Shown one piece after another: positions 51,695 to 58,387 of a stretch of DNA of 64,000 nt. Each line of letters begins with the position of its first letter. The stretch's first letter is position 1. The notes beneath the pieces are model-generated. The model did no database searches and was not told the DNA's origin. It worked only from the letters and a program-made list of their open reading frames with translations. The translations under genes were made by a program, and so were the position numbers. The stretch comes from an uncultured bacterium (GTDB lineage: Bacteria; Acidobacteriota; Thermoanaerobaculia; Thermoanaerobaculales; Thermoanaerobaculaceae), in NCBI GenBank assembly GCA_937924755.1, contig CALEVZ010000017.1, positions 1 through 64,000 of the forward strand, in the 5' to 3' direction.

Positions 51695-54415
51695 ATGAGC
51701 GACAAGATGGTCTACTTCTTTGGCGGCGGCGCGGCCGATGGCCGGGCGGACATGAAAAATCTGCTGGGTGGCAAGGGAGCCAACTTGGCCGAAATGGCCA
51801 ACCTGGGGATTCCGGTGCCGGCCGGGTTCACCATCACCACCGAGGTGTGCACCCACTACTACGAGGCCGGGCGCAGTTACCCGGCGGGGCTGGAGGCCGA
51901 GGTGGCGGCGGCCCTCGCCAAAGTGGAGGAGGTGATGGGGGCCACCTTCGGAGACCCCGACAACCCGCTCCTGGTCTCGGTGCGTTCCGGGGCGCGCAGC
52001 TCCATGCCCGGCATGATGGAAACGGTGCTCAACGTCGGGCTGTGCTCGGCGACGATCCCGGGCCTGGTCAGGAAGACCGGCAACGAGCGCTTCGTCTACG
52101 ACGCCTACCGTCGGCTCATCATGATGTACTCCGACGTGGTCATGGAGAAGGCCGCCGGGGTGGAGCCCGCCGAGGGGATGGGGATCCGCCAACAGCTCGA
52201 CCGCATGTTGGAGGAGGTGAAGAAGACCAGGGGGTACCCCAGCGACGCCGACATCCCCGCCGAGGAGCTCAAGGAGCTGGTGCAAAACTTCAAGGCCAAG
52301 GTCCAGGAGGTCCTTGGTAAGCCTTTCCCCGACGACCCTATGGAGCAGCTGTGGGGGGGCATCGGCGCGGTGTTCGCCTCCTGGAACGGCAAGCGGGCGG
52401 TGTCCTACCGGCGCATCGAGGGGATCCCCGACGACTGGGGCACGGCGGTGAACGTGCAGGCCATGGTGTTCGGCAACATGGGGGATACCTCCGCCACTGG
52501 CGTCGCCTTCACCCGCAACCCCGCCACCGGTGAGAACACCTTCTACGGCGAGTGGCTGCCCAACGCCCAAGGGGAGGACGTGGTGGCCGGCATTCGCACC
52601 CCCAACCCCCTTAACGAGGCCACCAAGAACGAACAGAACCGCCACCTCCCCTCCCTGGAGGCGGCCATGCCCGAGGTGTACGCCCAGCTCAAGGGCATCC
52701 GCGACACCCTGGAGCAACACTACAAGGATATGCAGGACATCGAGTTCACCATCCAGGAGGGGCGGTTGTGGATGCTCCAGACGCGGGTGGGCAAGCGCAC
52801 CGGTACGGCCGCCCTCAACATGGCCATGGATATGCTCGAGGAGGGCCTCATCGACGAGCGCACCGCGGTGATGCGGGTGAAGCCCGCGCAGCTGGATGAA
52901 CTGCTGCACCCGCTGGTGGACCCAGGCGCCGAAAAGACGGCCAACCCCCTGGCCAAGGGCTTGCCCGCCGGTCCTGGCGGGGCGGTGGGCCAGATCGTCT
53001 TCACCGCCGCCGACGCCGTGGCCTGGACGAGGGAAGGGAAGAAGGTCATCCTGGTACGGGAGGAGACCAACCCCGAGGACGTGGAGGGGATGCGCGCCGC
53101 AGTGGGGATTCTCACCGGCCGGGGAGGCATGACCTCCCACGCCGCCCTGGTGGCGCGGGGTTGGGGCAAGTGCTGCATCGTTGGCGCCGGTGCCCTGGAG
53201 ATCGATGTCCACGAAAAGACCATCCACGTCGGGGAGAAGATCCTGCGGGAAGGGGACGTGCTCACCTTGAACGGCACGCGCGGGCTGGTCTACGAGGGCG
53301 CCCTGCCCATGGTGGACGCCACCGAGAATCCGCGCTTCAAGCACTTCATGGAGATCGCCGACCGCATCCGGGTGATGAGGGTGCGCACCAACGCCGACAC
53401 CCCGGAAGACGCCGCCAAAGCCATCGAGTTCGGCGCAGAGGGGATCGGTCTGTTTCGCACCGAGCACATGTTCTACGGCAAGGGCTCCGAGCAGCCGCTG
53501 TTCATCCTGCGCAAGATGATCGTGGCGCGCAGCGAGGCCGAGCGGCGTGCCGCCCTCGACGAGTTGTTCCCCTACGTTAAGCGGGACATCAAGGCCACCC
53601 TGGCGGTCATGGACGGGCTACCGGTGACCATCCGCACCCTGGACCCCCCCCTGCACGAGTTCGTGCCGCAGAGCCGCGAGGAGCGGGAGAAGCTGGCCCA
53701 GGCGGTGGGCATCACCGTGGAGCAGCTGGCCAAGCGGGCCGATGACCTGCACGAATCCAACCCCATGATGGGGCACCGGGGGGTGCGGCTGGGCGTCACC
53801 TACCCCGAGATTTCCGAGATGCAGTTCCGCGCCATCTTCGAGGCGGCGGCCGAGCTGCTGGCTGAGGGCAAGCGGGTCTTTCCCGAGATCATGATTCCGG
53901 TGGTGGGGCAGGTGAGCGAGCTGGACCACCAGAAGGCCATCGCCCAGCGCGTCTACGGGGAAGTGTGCGCCAAGTACGGCCTCGCCGAGATTCCCCACAT
54001 GTACGGCACCATGATCGAGATCCCGCGGGCCGCCCTGACCGCTGACAAGATCGCCCGCACGGCGGAGTTCTTCTCATACGGCACCAACGATTTGACCCAG
54101 ATGACCTTCGGCTTCTCCCGCGACGACATCGGTGCCTTTGTGCCCGCGTACGTGGAGGGCAAGCTGCTGCCCGCCGATCCCTTCCAGGTGCTGGACCGCG
54201 AGGGAGTGGGGCAGCTCGTCGACATGGGCATCAGGAAGGGCCGCGCCACCCGCCCCAACCTCAAGGTGGGGATTTGCGGCGAGCACGGTGGCGATCCCTC
54301 CTCGGTGGAGTTCTGTCACATAGTGGGGATGGACTACGTGTCGTGCTCCCCCTTCCGGGTGCCCATCGCCCGCTTGGCGGCGGCCCAGGCGCAGATCACC
54401 CACCCGCGCTCGTAA
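51695..54415 (+). CDS. ppdK: Pyruvate, phosphate dikinase
   Basis: Interconverts pyruvate, ATP and phosphate with phosphoenolpyruvate, AMP and pyrophosphate, in either glycolytic or gluconeogenic direction. The 906-residue protein has the nucleotide-binding domain starting KNLLGGKGANLAEM. The central phosphohistidine motif is GRGGMTSHAALVARG, with the histidine near residue 482. The PEP-binding barrel ends with VGICGEHGGDPSSV, where a cysteine acts as general acid. The ATG has GGGAGG upstream. A strong hairpin follows the stop. PPDK together with ApgM suggests a reversible lower glycolysis. Confidence 0.97.
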   Translation: MSDKMVYFFGGGAADGRADMKNLLGGKGANLAEMANLGIPVPAGFTITTEVCTHYYEAGRSYPAGLEAEVAAALAKVEEVMGATFGDPDNPLLVSVRSGARSSMPGMMETVLNVGLCSATIPGLVRKTGNERFVYDAYRRLIMMYSDVVMEKAAGVEPAEGMGIRQQLDRMLEEVKKTRGYPSDADIPAEELKELVQNFKAKVQEVLGKPFPDDPMEQLWGGIGAVFASWNGKRAVSYRRIEGIPDDWGTAVNVQAMVFGNMGDTSATGVAFTRNPATGENTFYGEWLPNAQGEDVVAGIRTPNPLNEATKNEQNRHLPSLEAAMPEVYAQLKGIRDTLEQHYKDMQDIEFTIQEGRLWMLQTRVGKRTGTAALNMAMDMLEEGLIDERTAVMRVKPAQLDELLHPLVDPGAEKTANPLAKGLPAGPGGAVGQIVFTAADAVAWTREGKKVILVREETNPEDVEGMRAAVGILTGRGGMTSHAALVARGWGKCCIVGAGALEIDVHEKTIHVGEKILREGDVLTLNGTRGLVYEGALPMVDATENPRFKHFMEIADRIRVMRVRTNADTPEDAAKAIEFGAEGIGLFRTEHMFYGKGSEQPLFILRKMIVARSEAERRAALDELFPYVKRDIKATLAVMDGLPVTIRTLDPPLHEFVPQSREEREKLAQAVGITVEQLAKRADDLHESNPMMGHRGVRLGVTYPEISEMQFRAIFEAAAELLAEGKRVFPEIMIPVVGQVSELDHQKAIAQRVYGEVCAKYGLAEIPHMYGTMIEIPRAALTADKIARTAEFFSYGTNDLTQMTFGFSRDDIGAFVPAYVEGKLLPADPFQVLDREGVGQLVDMGIRKGRATRPNLKVGICGEHGGDPSSVEFCHIVGMDYVSCSPFRVPIARLAAAQAQITHPRS

Positions 54416-54436
54416 CGCGGCTTTCCGGCATCCATG

Positions 54437-54466
54437 CCCCGGGGCGAAGGCGCCTTCGTCCCGGGG
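54437..54466. terminator. Strong hairpin downstream of ppdK
   Basis: A 14-base stem with one G-U type mismatch, CCCCGGGGCGAAGG against CCTTCGTCCCGGGG, with only two bases left for a loop (four to six once the innermost pairs open), starts 22 bases after the ppdK stop. No T run follows. It could end transcription from ppdK or work from both sides. Confidence 0.55.
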
Positions 54467-54519
54467 TGGTGGGCCGCCTGCGTGCGCCCCGGCGCTCCGA
54501 TGCTCTCTCGCGGAAATAA

Positions 54520-54880
54520 CTACCCGGCGGCCCGGCGCGCCCCCCGAACGATCAGGCACCGCATGAGACTCCCCCAGGCGCGGGGGAAGCGCGCTGGGTG
54601 CTCCAGCACGAGGGTGTCGTGGAGGGTTACCGTGACCGGGCAGCGGGGGATGAGGGGAGGGTAATAAAAGGGAAAGTGAACGGCGTCAAACCCCCGGCCA
54701 GTCATCCGTTAAATGTCCAGGAGCACCCCGCGGGAGGTGGCTATCGCCCGGGGAGGGACGAGCACGGTGAGGTGCAGCCCGTCGCCGGCGACCTCCCCAA
54801 GAGCTGCCAGCAGCCCGGCGGTGTGGCGGTAGACGCAAGTGTGGGGGCGGCAACAGGGGCCCGCCGTCGAGAGCCACCCG
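54520..54880 (-). pseudogene. Remnant of a family 4 glycosyltransferase N-terminal domain
   Basis: Read on the minus strand, the pieces of a GT4 (GT-B fold) N-terminal domain appear in order. LRVALDGGP is in one frame near 54880-54860. RPHTCVYRHTAGLLAAL and LHLTVLVPPRA follow in another frame up to 54709. After an in-frame TAA, FDAVHFPFYYPPLIPRCP and VTVTLHDTLVLEHP reach a second stop at 54520. Intact relatives carry these blocks in one frame, followed by about 250 further residues that are missing here. A frameshift, an internal stop and a lost C-terminus therefore mark it as dead. The parent may have belonged to a glycan cluster. Confidence 0.7.
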
Positions 54881-54907
54881 CAGGGGAGGTTCGATCCCAT
54901 GACCGGC

Positions 54908-54937
54908 GGGACATGCCACCCCACATCCGTCTATAAT
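54908..54937 (+). promoter_or_regulatory. Promoter of surE, leaderless type
   Basis: A perfect TATAAT (54932-54937) with GGGACA 18 bases upstream (54908-54913). The -10 ends six bases before the surE GTG, so the transcript should start at or next to the start codon. No Shine-Dalgarno is present. Confidence 0.6.
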
Positions 54938-54943
54938 CCGCGG

Positions 54944-55708
54944 GTGGCCCGACCCCTGCTGCTGGTCACCAACGACGACGGCTACCACTCGGAGGGCATT
55001 CACGTGCTGGTGGATGCCCTGGAAGGGATCGGCGAGGTGTGGGTGGTGGCGCCGGACCGGGAGAATTCGGCGGCCTCCCATTCCCTGACGCTGTCCCGGC
55101 CTCTGCGGCTTAAAAAGCTGGCCGAGCGGCGGTTCGTCGTCGATGGCACCCCCACCGACGCGGTGACACTGGGCATTGGCCGGGTGCTGGAAGGACGCAC
55201 ACCGGATTTGGTGGTGTCGGGTATCAACTTTGGGGCCAACATGGGCGACGACGTGCACTACTCGGGCACAGTGGCGGCGGCTTTTGAGGCGGTGATCCTG
55301 GGTGTGCCGGCGATCGCCGTGTCTCAGGTGCTGGGGGAGGGATTCACCTTCGTCCACGCCGCCCGCCTGGCCCGGGTTCTGACCCAGCGGGTGTTGAAGC
55401 GTGGGCTGCCGCCCGGCACCCTGCTCAACGTCAACGTACCGCCGGGGCAGCCCCACGGCGTGCGTTTTACCCGCACAGGCCAGCGCCGCTACACCGAGGC
55501 GGTGGTGGAGCAGTTGGACCCCCGCGGCCGCCCGTGTTACTGGATCGGCGGCGGCGAGCCGGTGTGGGAGCCGATTCCCGGCACGGATTTCAACGAGGTG
55601 CACGCGGGTTTCATCTCGATCACGCCGCTGCAGCTCGACATGACGGAGCACTCACTGCTGGCGCGGCTGGCCCGCGAGGCGGAGGCGTGGCGGCTGGAGC
55701 AGGAGTGA
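54944..55708 (+). CDS. surE: 5'-nucleotidase SurE
   Basis: SurE is a divalent-metal-dependent nucleoside 5'-monophosphate phosphatase linked to stationary-phase survival. The 254-residue product has the metal motif LLLVTNDDGYHSEGI (D11, D12) near the start. It has the second ligand region PDRENSAASHSLTL and the later VSGINFGANMGDDVHYSGTVAAA. An in-frame ATG at 54839 would place about 35 extra residues over the promoter, so the GTG is preferred. It overlaps pcm by GTGA, the same pair as in Proteobacteria. Confidence 0.95.
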   Translation: MARPLLLVTNDDGYHSEGIHVLVDALEGIGEVWVVAPDRENSAASHSLTLSRPLRLKKLAERRFVVDGTPTDAVTLGIGRVLEGRTPDLVVSGINFGANMGDDVHYSGTVAAAFEAVILGVPAIAVSQVLGEGFTFVHAARLARVLTQRVLKRGLPPGTLLNVNVPPGQPHGVRFTRTGQRRYTEAVVEQLDPRGRPCYWIGGGEPVWEPIPGTDFNEVHAGFISITPLQLDMTEHSLLARLAREAEAWRLEQE

Positions 55709-56349
55709 CGACCGCCTCGATACCCGCCCGGCGCTCCCTCATGGTGCAGCGCCTGCGGCAGGGTGGGATTCGCGACGGGAGGGTGCTGGCGGCGATGGCC
55801 GCGCTGCCGCGCGAGGTGTTCGTGCCGGCGAGCCTTGCGCACCACGCCTACGAGGACTTCGCCCTGGAAATCGGCGACGGGCAGACCATCTCCCAGCCCT
55901 CGGTGGTGGCGCGGATCACCGAGCTGGCGGCGGTCAAGGGGTCCGACCGGGTGCTAGAGATCGGCACCGGGTCCGGCTACCAGGCGGCGGTGCTGGCCCA
56001 TCTGGCGCGCTTCGTGTTCACCGTGGAGCGCATCCCTCGGCTCGCCGAGGGCGCACGCACAAGGCTGGCCGAGCTGGGCTTGCGCAACGTGACGGTGCAG
56101 GTCATGGACGGCTCCCTGGGGTGGCGGGCGCGGGCCCCCTTCGACGTCATCATCGTCTCCGCCGCCGCCCCGGCGGTTCCCGGTGTACTCAAGGAGCAGC
56201 TCGCCGAGGGCGGCAGGCTGGTGGTGCCGGTGGGGGATCTCAAGCGACAGGAGCTGGTGCGGATCGTCCGGCAGGGGGATGAGTTCGCCCAGTCGCAGCA
56301 CGGCCCGGCGGGGTTCGTGCCGCTGGTGGGCCGGGAGGGTTTCCGATGA
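55705..56349 (+). CDS. pcm: Protein-L-isoaspartate O-methyltransferase
   Basis: Repairs isoaspartate in aged proteins by SAM-dependent methylation. The 214-residue protein has the SAM-binding motif VLEIGTGSGYQAAVLAHL near residue 80. It also has the PCMT-specific FVPASLAHHAYEDFALEIGDGQTISQPSVV region, seen as the pieces DGQTISQPSVV and PREVFVPASL, and the C-terminal GGRLVVPVGD. The GTG start overlaps the surE stop. The 133 bases after it contain no gene. Confidence 0.95.
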   Translation: MTTASIPARRSLMVQRLRQGGIRDGRVLAAMAALPREVFVPASLAHHAYEDFALEIGDGQTISQPSVVARITELAAVKGSDRVLEIGTGSGYQAAVLAHLARFVFTVERIPRLAEGARTRLAELGLRNVTVQVMDGSLGWRARAPFDVIIVSAAAPAVPGVLKEQLAEGGRLVVPVGDLKRQELVRIVRQGDEFAQSQHGPAGFVPLVGREGFR

Positions 56350-56482
56350 TGCCCCGGTCCAGCACGGGCTCGGCTCGAGGCGAAAAGGGTTCTCGACCTG
56401 AGCAGGCGGGCCAGCTGGCGCTCGATGGGCCTTGGAAGATAGCGTCCTCGAACGAGCCGCAGATGGCTCAGGACATGGAGGG

Positions 56483-56761
56483 ATGGTGAGGGCGGTTCGC
56501 TATCTGGTGAGTGGACGAGTCCAGGGCGTGGGCTTTCGCTACTTTGTATTGCGCCAGGCGAAGGCGCTGGCACTCGCCGGCTGGGTTCGCAACCTCCCCG
56601 ATGGGCGGGTGGAGGTACTGGCGGCGGGCGACGATGGCGCCCTGGCGGCTCTCGAGGGCCGGCTGTGGAGCGGGCCACCCGGCTCCCAGGTAATCGATGT
56701 GGCCGCCACTGCGGCCGAGGCTCCCTCCTCTGCCGACTTCTTCGTTCTGCCCACCGTGTGA
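56483..56761 (+). CDS. Acylphosphatase
   Basis: A small enzyme that hydrolyses acyl phosphates. The 92-residue product has the fold-defining RYLVSGRVQGVGFRYFV (with the catalytic arginine in the VQGVGFR loop). The asparagine lies in LAGWVRNLPDGRVEVLAAGD. The ATG at 56483 sits directly after GGAGGG; the next codon, GTG 56486, has better spacing and may be the real start. It appears to be a single-gene unit. Confidence 0.9.
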   Translation: MVRAVRYLVSGRVQGVGFRYFVLRQAKALALAGWVRNLPDGRVEVLAAGDDGALAALEGRLWSGPPGSQVIDVAATAAEAPSSADFFVLPTV

Positions 56762-56803
56762 CGCCGGTCGGCTCGCCGAAGGCTCCGCTTGTCGAGTCGC
56801 CAC

Positions 56804-57178
56804 CTACAGGGGATCGAACAGTACGGTTTGCTCGGGGCGGTGGCAGAGGGTACCGACGACAACGCAACCCTCGTGCCCCGTCGCCCGCAGGGTGAAGGGA
56901 ACGTTGGGTGGAACCAGGGCAAAGTGGCCCGCGGATAAATCCACCTGATTACCTAGCAGGCTGCACTGGGCTCGGCCGGTCCACACCGAGAGCATGCACT
57001 CGCACTTGAGACCAGGCGATGCCAGCCTCGCCCCGGCAGCCAGATCCAGGCGCCAAGTCAGGGATTCTCCGCCGACCAGCTGGCGGAGCACGGCCTTCTC
57101 GCCCAGGTGCTGCCCGGGCAGCGAGCTCCAGGGGCCATTGGAGAATCGGAACGGGTGGGAGGAGGGTGCTCGCCTCAT
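56804..57178 (-). CDS. Small cupin-domain protein
   Basis: A 124-residue protein with the pattern of a single-domain cupin. It shows GESLTWRLDLAAGARLASPG in the first barrel motif region and VDLSAGHFALVPPNVPFTL in the second, where glycine and proline spacing fits. The metal-binding histidines of the classic motif are mostly missing, so it may be a binding rather than catalytic cupin. It diverges from the tRNA gene. The start is not supported by a clear Shine-Dalgarno, and a later start is possible. Confidence 0.65.
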   Translation of the reverse strand: MRRAPSSHPFRFSNGPWSSLPGQHLGEKAVLRQLVGGESLTWRLDLAAGARLASPGLKCECMLSVWTGRAQCSLLGNQVDLSAGHFALVPPNVPFTLRATGHEGCVVVGTLCHRPEQTVLFDPL

Positions 57179-57199
57179 GGGGGTACTCCCAATGTGGGG

Positions 57200-57228
57200 T
57201 TGTGCAACGCCAGCATTTTTCCTAGCAT
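57200..57228 (+). promoter_or_regulatory. Promoter of the tRNA-Arg gene
   Basis: TTGTGC (57200-57205) and TAGCAT (57223-57228) are exactly 17 bases apart and end 11 bases before the mature tRNA. The spacer is AT-richer than the surroundings. Confidence 0.65.
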
Positions 57229-57239
57229 GGGTGCCGATG

Positions 57240-57317
57240 GGGGCTGTAGCTCAGTCAGGATAGAGCAGCGGTTTCCTAAACCGCGTGTCGGTGGTTCGAG
57301 TCCACTCAGCCCCGCCA
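57240..57317 (+). tRNA. tRNA-Arg (anticodon CCU), CCA encoded
   Basis: The cloverleaf is complete. The acceptor stem GGGGCTG pairs with CAGCCCC, followed by discriminator G and an encoded CCA. The D arm is GCTCAG...; the anticodon stem GCGGT/ACCGC encloses the loop TTCCTAA with anticodon CCT. The T arm contains GGTTCGAGTCC. The anticodon reads AGG arginine codons, which are rare in the neighbouring genes. Confidence 0.96.
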
Positions 57318-57499
57318 TCCTGTTCCGCGAACCCCGGGGAGGGTTGCCGCCGACAACCGAGAGGTGGCGAGAGGGCATACCGCGCTGGCCGGGCGAGCCG
57401 GCGCCCCCCCTTTGGGCAAGAATCAGCCTGCCGGGTGGCCAGGCAAGGTCCTGGCGGGCGGGCGTGCCCGTGGATTGGGGGCGAGCCGCGGCACGTCCG

Positions 57500-57718
57500 T
57501 CAACAGATGGCATAGGCCGGCCCCGGCCGGCGCTGGCCCACTTCGCCGCTGACCGCCAACGGGCCAGCGAGCTGCAGGCAGGCGGGGCAGATGCGCCTGG
57601 CCGCCCGCAGCTCGTTGTCGGCCACCTCACCCTCGACGTAGAGGCCGGTCATGACCTTCAAACAGAGGTCACAGGCACCCGTTTCGTTGCCCTCGAATCG
57701 CCACACTGGACCGCTCAT
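57500..57718 (-). CDS. Small protein with two CxxC motifs
   Basis: A 72-residue protein with two cysteine pairs, CDLC near residue 15 and CPAC near residue 43, which suggests a structural zinc ribbon. Around them are WRFEGNETGACDLC and MTGLYVEGEVADNELRAARR. No further domain is seen and I do not recognise the family. The ATG at 57718 has GGAGG four bases upstream, and a TAGCAT lies about 45 bases ahead. It lies upstream of the tRNA and behind ssb, reading in the same direction as ssb. Function unknown. Confidence 0.65.
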   Translation of the reverse strand: MSGPVWRFEGNETGACDLCLKVMTGLYVEGEVADNELRAARRICPACLQLAGPLAVSGEVGQRRPGPAYAIC

Positions 57719-57844
57719 CGAACCTCCGCGACCCGGGCCGACTATCCCCGCGGGTACTGGCACATGCTAGCGTGACCGGACGCTGGGACGGCAGCAGGTC
57801 TCGCCTCTGCCCAGAGTCGGGCGAACGGGCCGTCGCCCTGATCC

Positions 57845-58249
57845 CTAGAAGGGGATGTCGTCCTCGTTGTCGGGTGGGTAGTCCGGCCCCTCGGCGGGGG
57901 CTCCGGGTTCAGCTCCCTGGGGCCGCGAGCCCAGCAGCTGGATGACGTTGGCGCGCACCTCGGTGAAGTAACGACGGTTCCCCTTTTCGTCGTCGTAGGT
58001 GCGGGTGCGCAAGGTACCCTCGACGTACAGCTGCCGCCCCTTGGAAACGTAGGTGCCACAGAACTCCGCCAGCTTGCCCCAGGCGACGACGTTGTGCCAC
58101 TCGGTGTGCTCCTGGCGCTGTCCGTTCTTGTCCTTCCACACTTCGTTGGTGGCCAGGGAGAAACGCGCCACCGCCGCTCCTGCCGGAGTATGGCGAAGCT
58201 CCACATCACGGCCAACGTTGCCAACCAAAATGACCTTGTTAACGCTCAT
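57845..58249 (-). CDS. ssb: Single-stranded DNA-binding protein
   Basis: SSB coats single-stranded DNA in replication, recombination and repair and recruits partners through its C-terminal tip. The 134-residue protein has the OB fold starting MSVNKVILVGNVGRDVELRH and continuing FSLATNEVWKD, HNVVAWGKLAEF and KGRQLYVEGTLRTRTYDD. A proline- and acid-rich linker leads to the tip NEDDIPF. ATG 58249 is preceded by GGAGG seven bases upstream; an ATG two codons earlier is too close to it. A TATATT at 58285-58280 may be its -10. Confidence 0.96.
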   Translation of the reverse strand: MSVNKVILVGNVGRDVELRHTPAGAAVARFSLATNEVWKDKNGQRQEHTEWHNVVAWGKLAEFCGTYVSKGRQLYVEGTLRTRTYDDEKGNRRYFTEVRANVIQLLGSRPQGAEPGAPAEGPDYPPDNEDDIPF

Positions 58250-58279
58250 GGGCATTCCTCCCGGCGTGGACGGGACATC

Positions 58280-58285
58280 AATATA
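58280..58285 (-). promoter_or_regulatory. Possible -10 element of ssb
   Basis: Minus-strand TATATT lies 31 bases before the ssb ATG. TTCAGG is 19 bases further upstream, a weak -35 at long spacing. Confidence 0.35.
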
Positions 58286-58312
58286 GCACAGGGGAGGAAA
58301 GCGGCCTGAAGG

Positions 58313-58330
58313 CGTGACGTCGCTGTCACG
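58313..58330. repeat. 18-base palindrome between ssb and murJ
   Basis: CGTGAC-gtcgct-GTCACG is a perfect six-base inverted repeat with a six-base spacer. It lies between the divergent genes ssb and murJ, close to both promoter regions, which makes it a candidate operator. Confidence 0.45.
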
Positions 58331-58375
58331 GCCGCTGGCGGCTCTCCTCCGCCGCTGTTGCCCGCCATGGGGTGC

Positions 58376-58381
58376 TACAGT
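58376..58381 (+). promoter_or_regulatory. -10 element of murJ, leaderless type
   Basis: TACAGT ends exactly six bases before the murJ GTG (58388), with no Shine-Dalgarno in catgcc. No clear -35. Confidence 0.35.
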
Positions 58382-58387
58382 CATGCC

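Larger units (their letters stand above)
54416..54943. other. 528-base stretch without an intact gene
   Basis: The stretch between ppdK and surE contains the hairpin at 54437-54466, a decayed glycosyltransferase fragment on the minus strand, and the surE promoter at its right end. I see no complete gene on either strand. Confidence 0.7.

Noticed and set aside
50396..53467. A 1023-codon open frame on the minus strand opposite glyS and ppdK
   Set aside because: It is the reverse-strand shadow of two clearly coding genes in GC-rich DNA. The translation is rich in H, G and R with no recognisable domain.
57318..57499. Possible second RNA gene or small protein after the tRNA
   Set aside because: No second cloverleaf was found. 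The open frames here lack start signals and run through the opposite gene.
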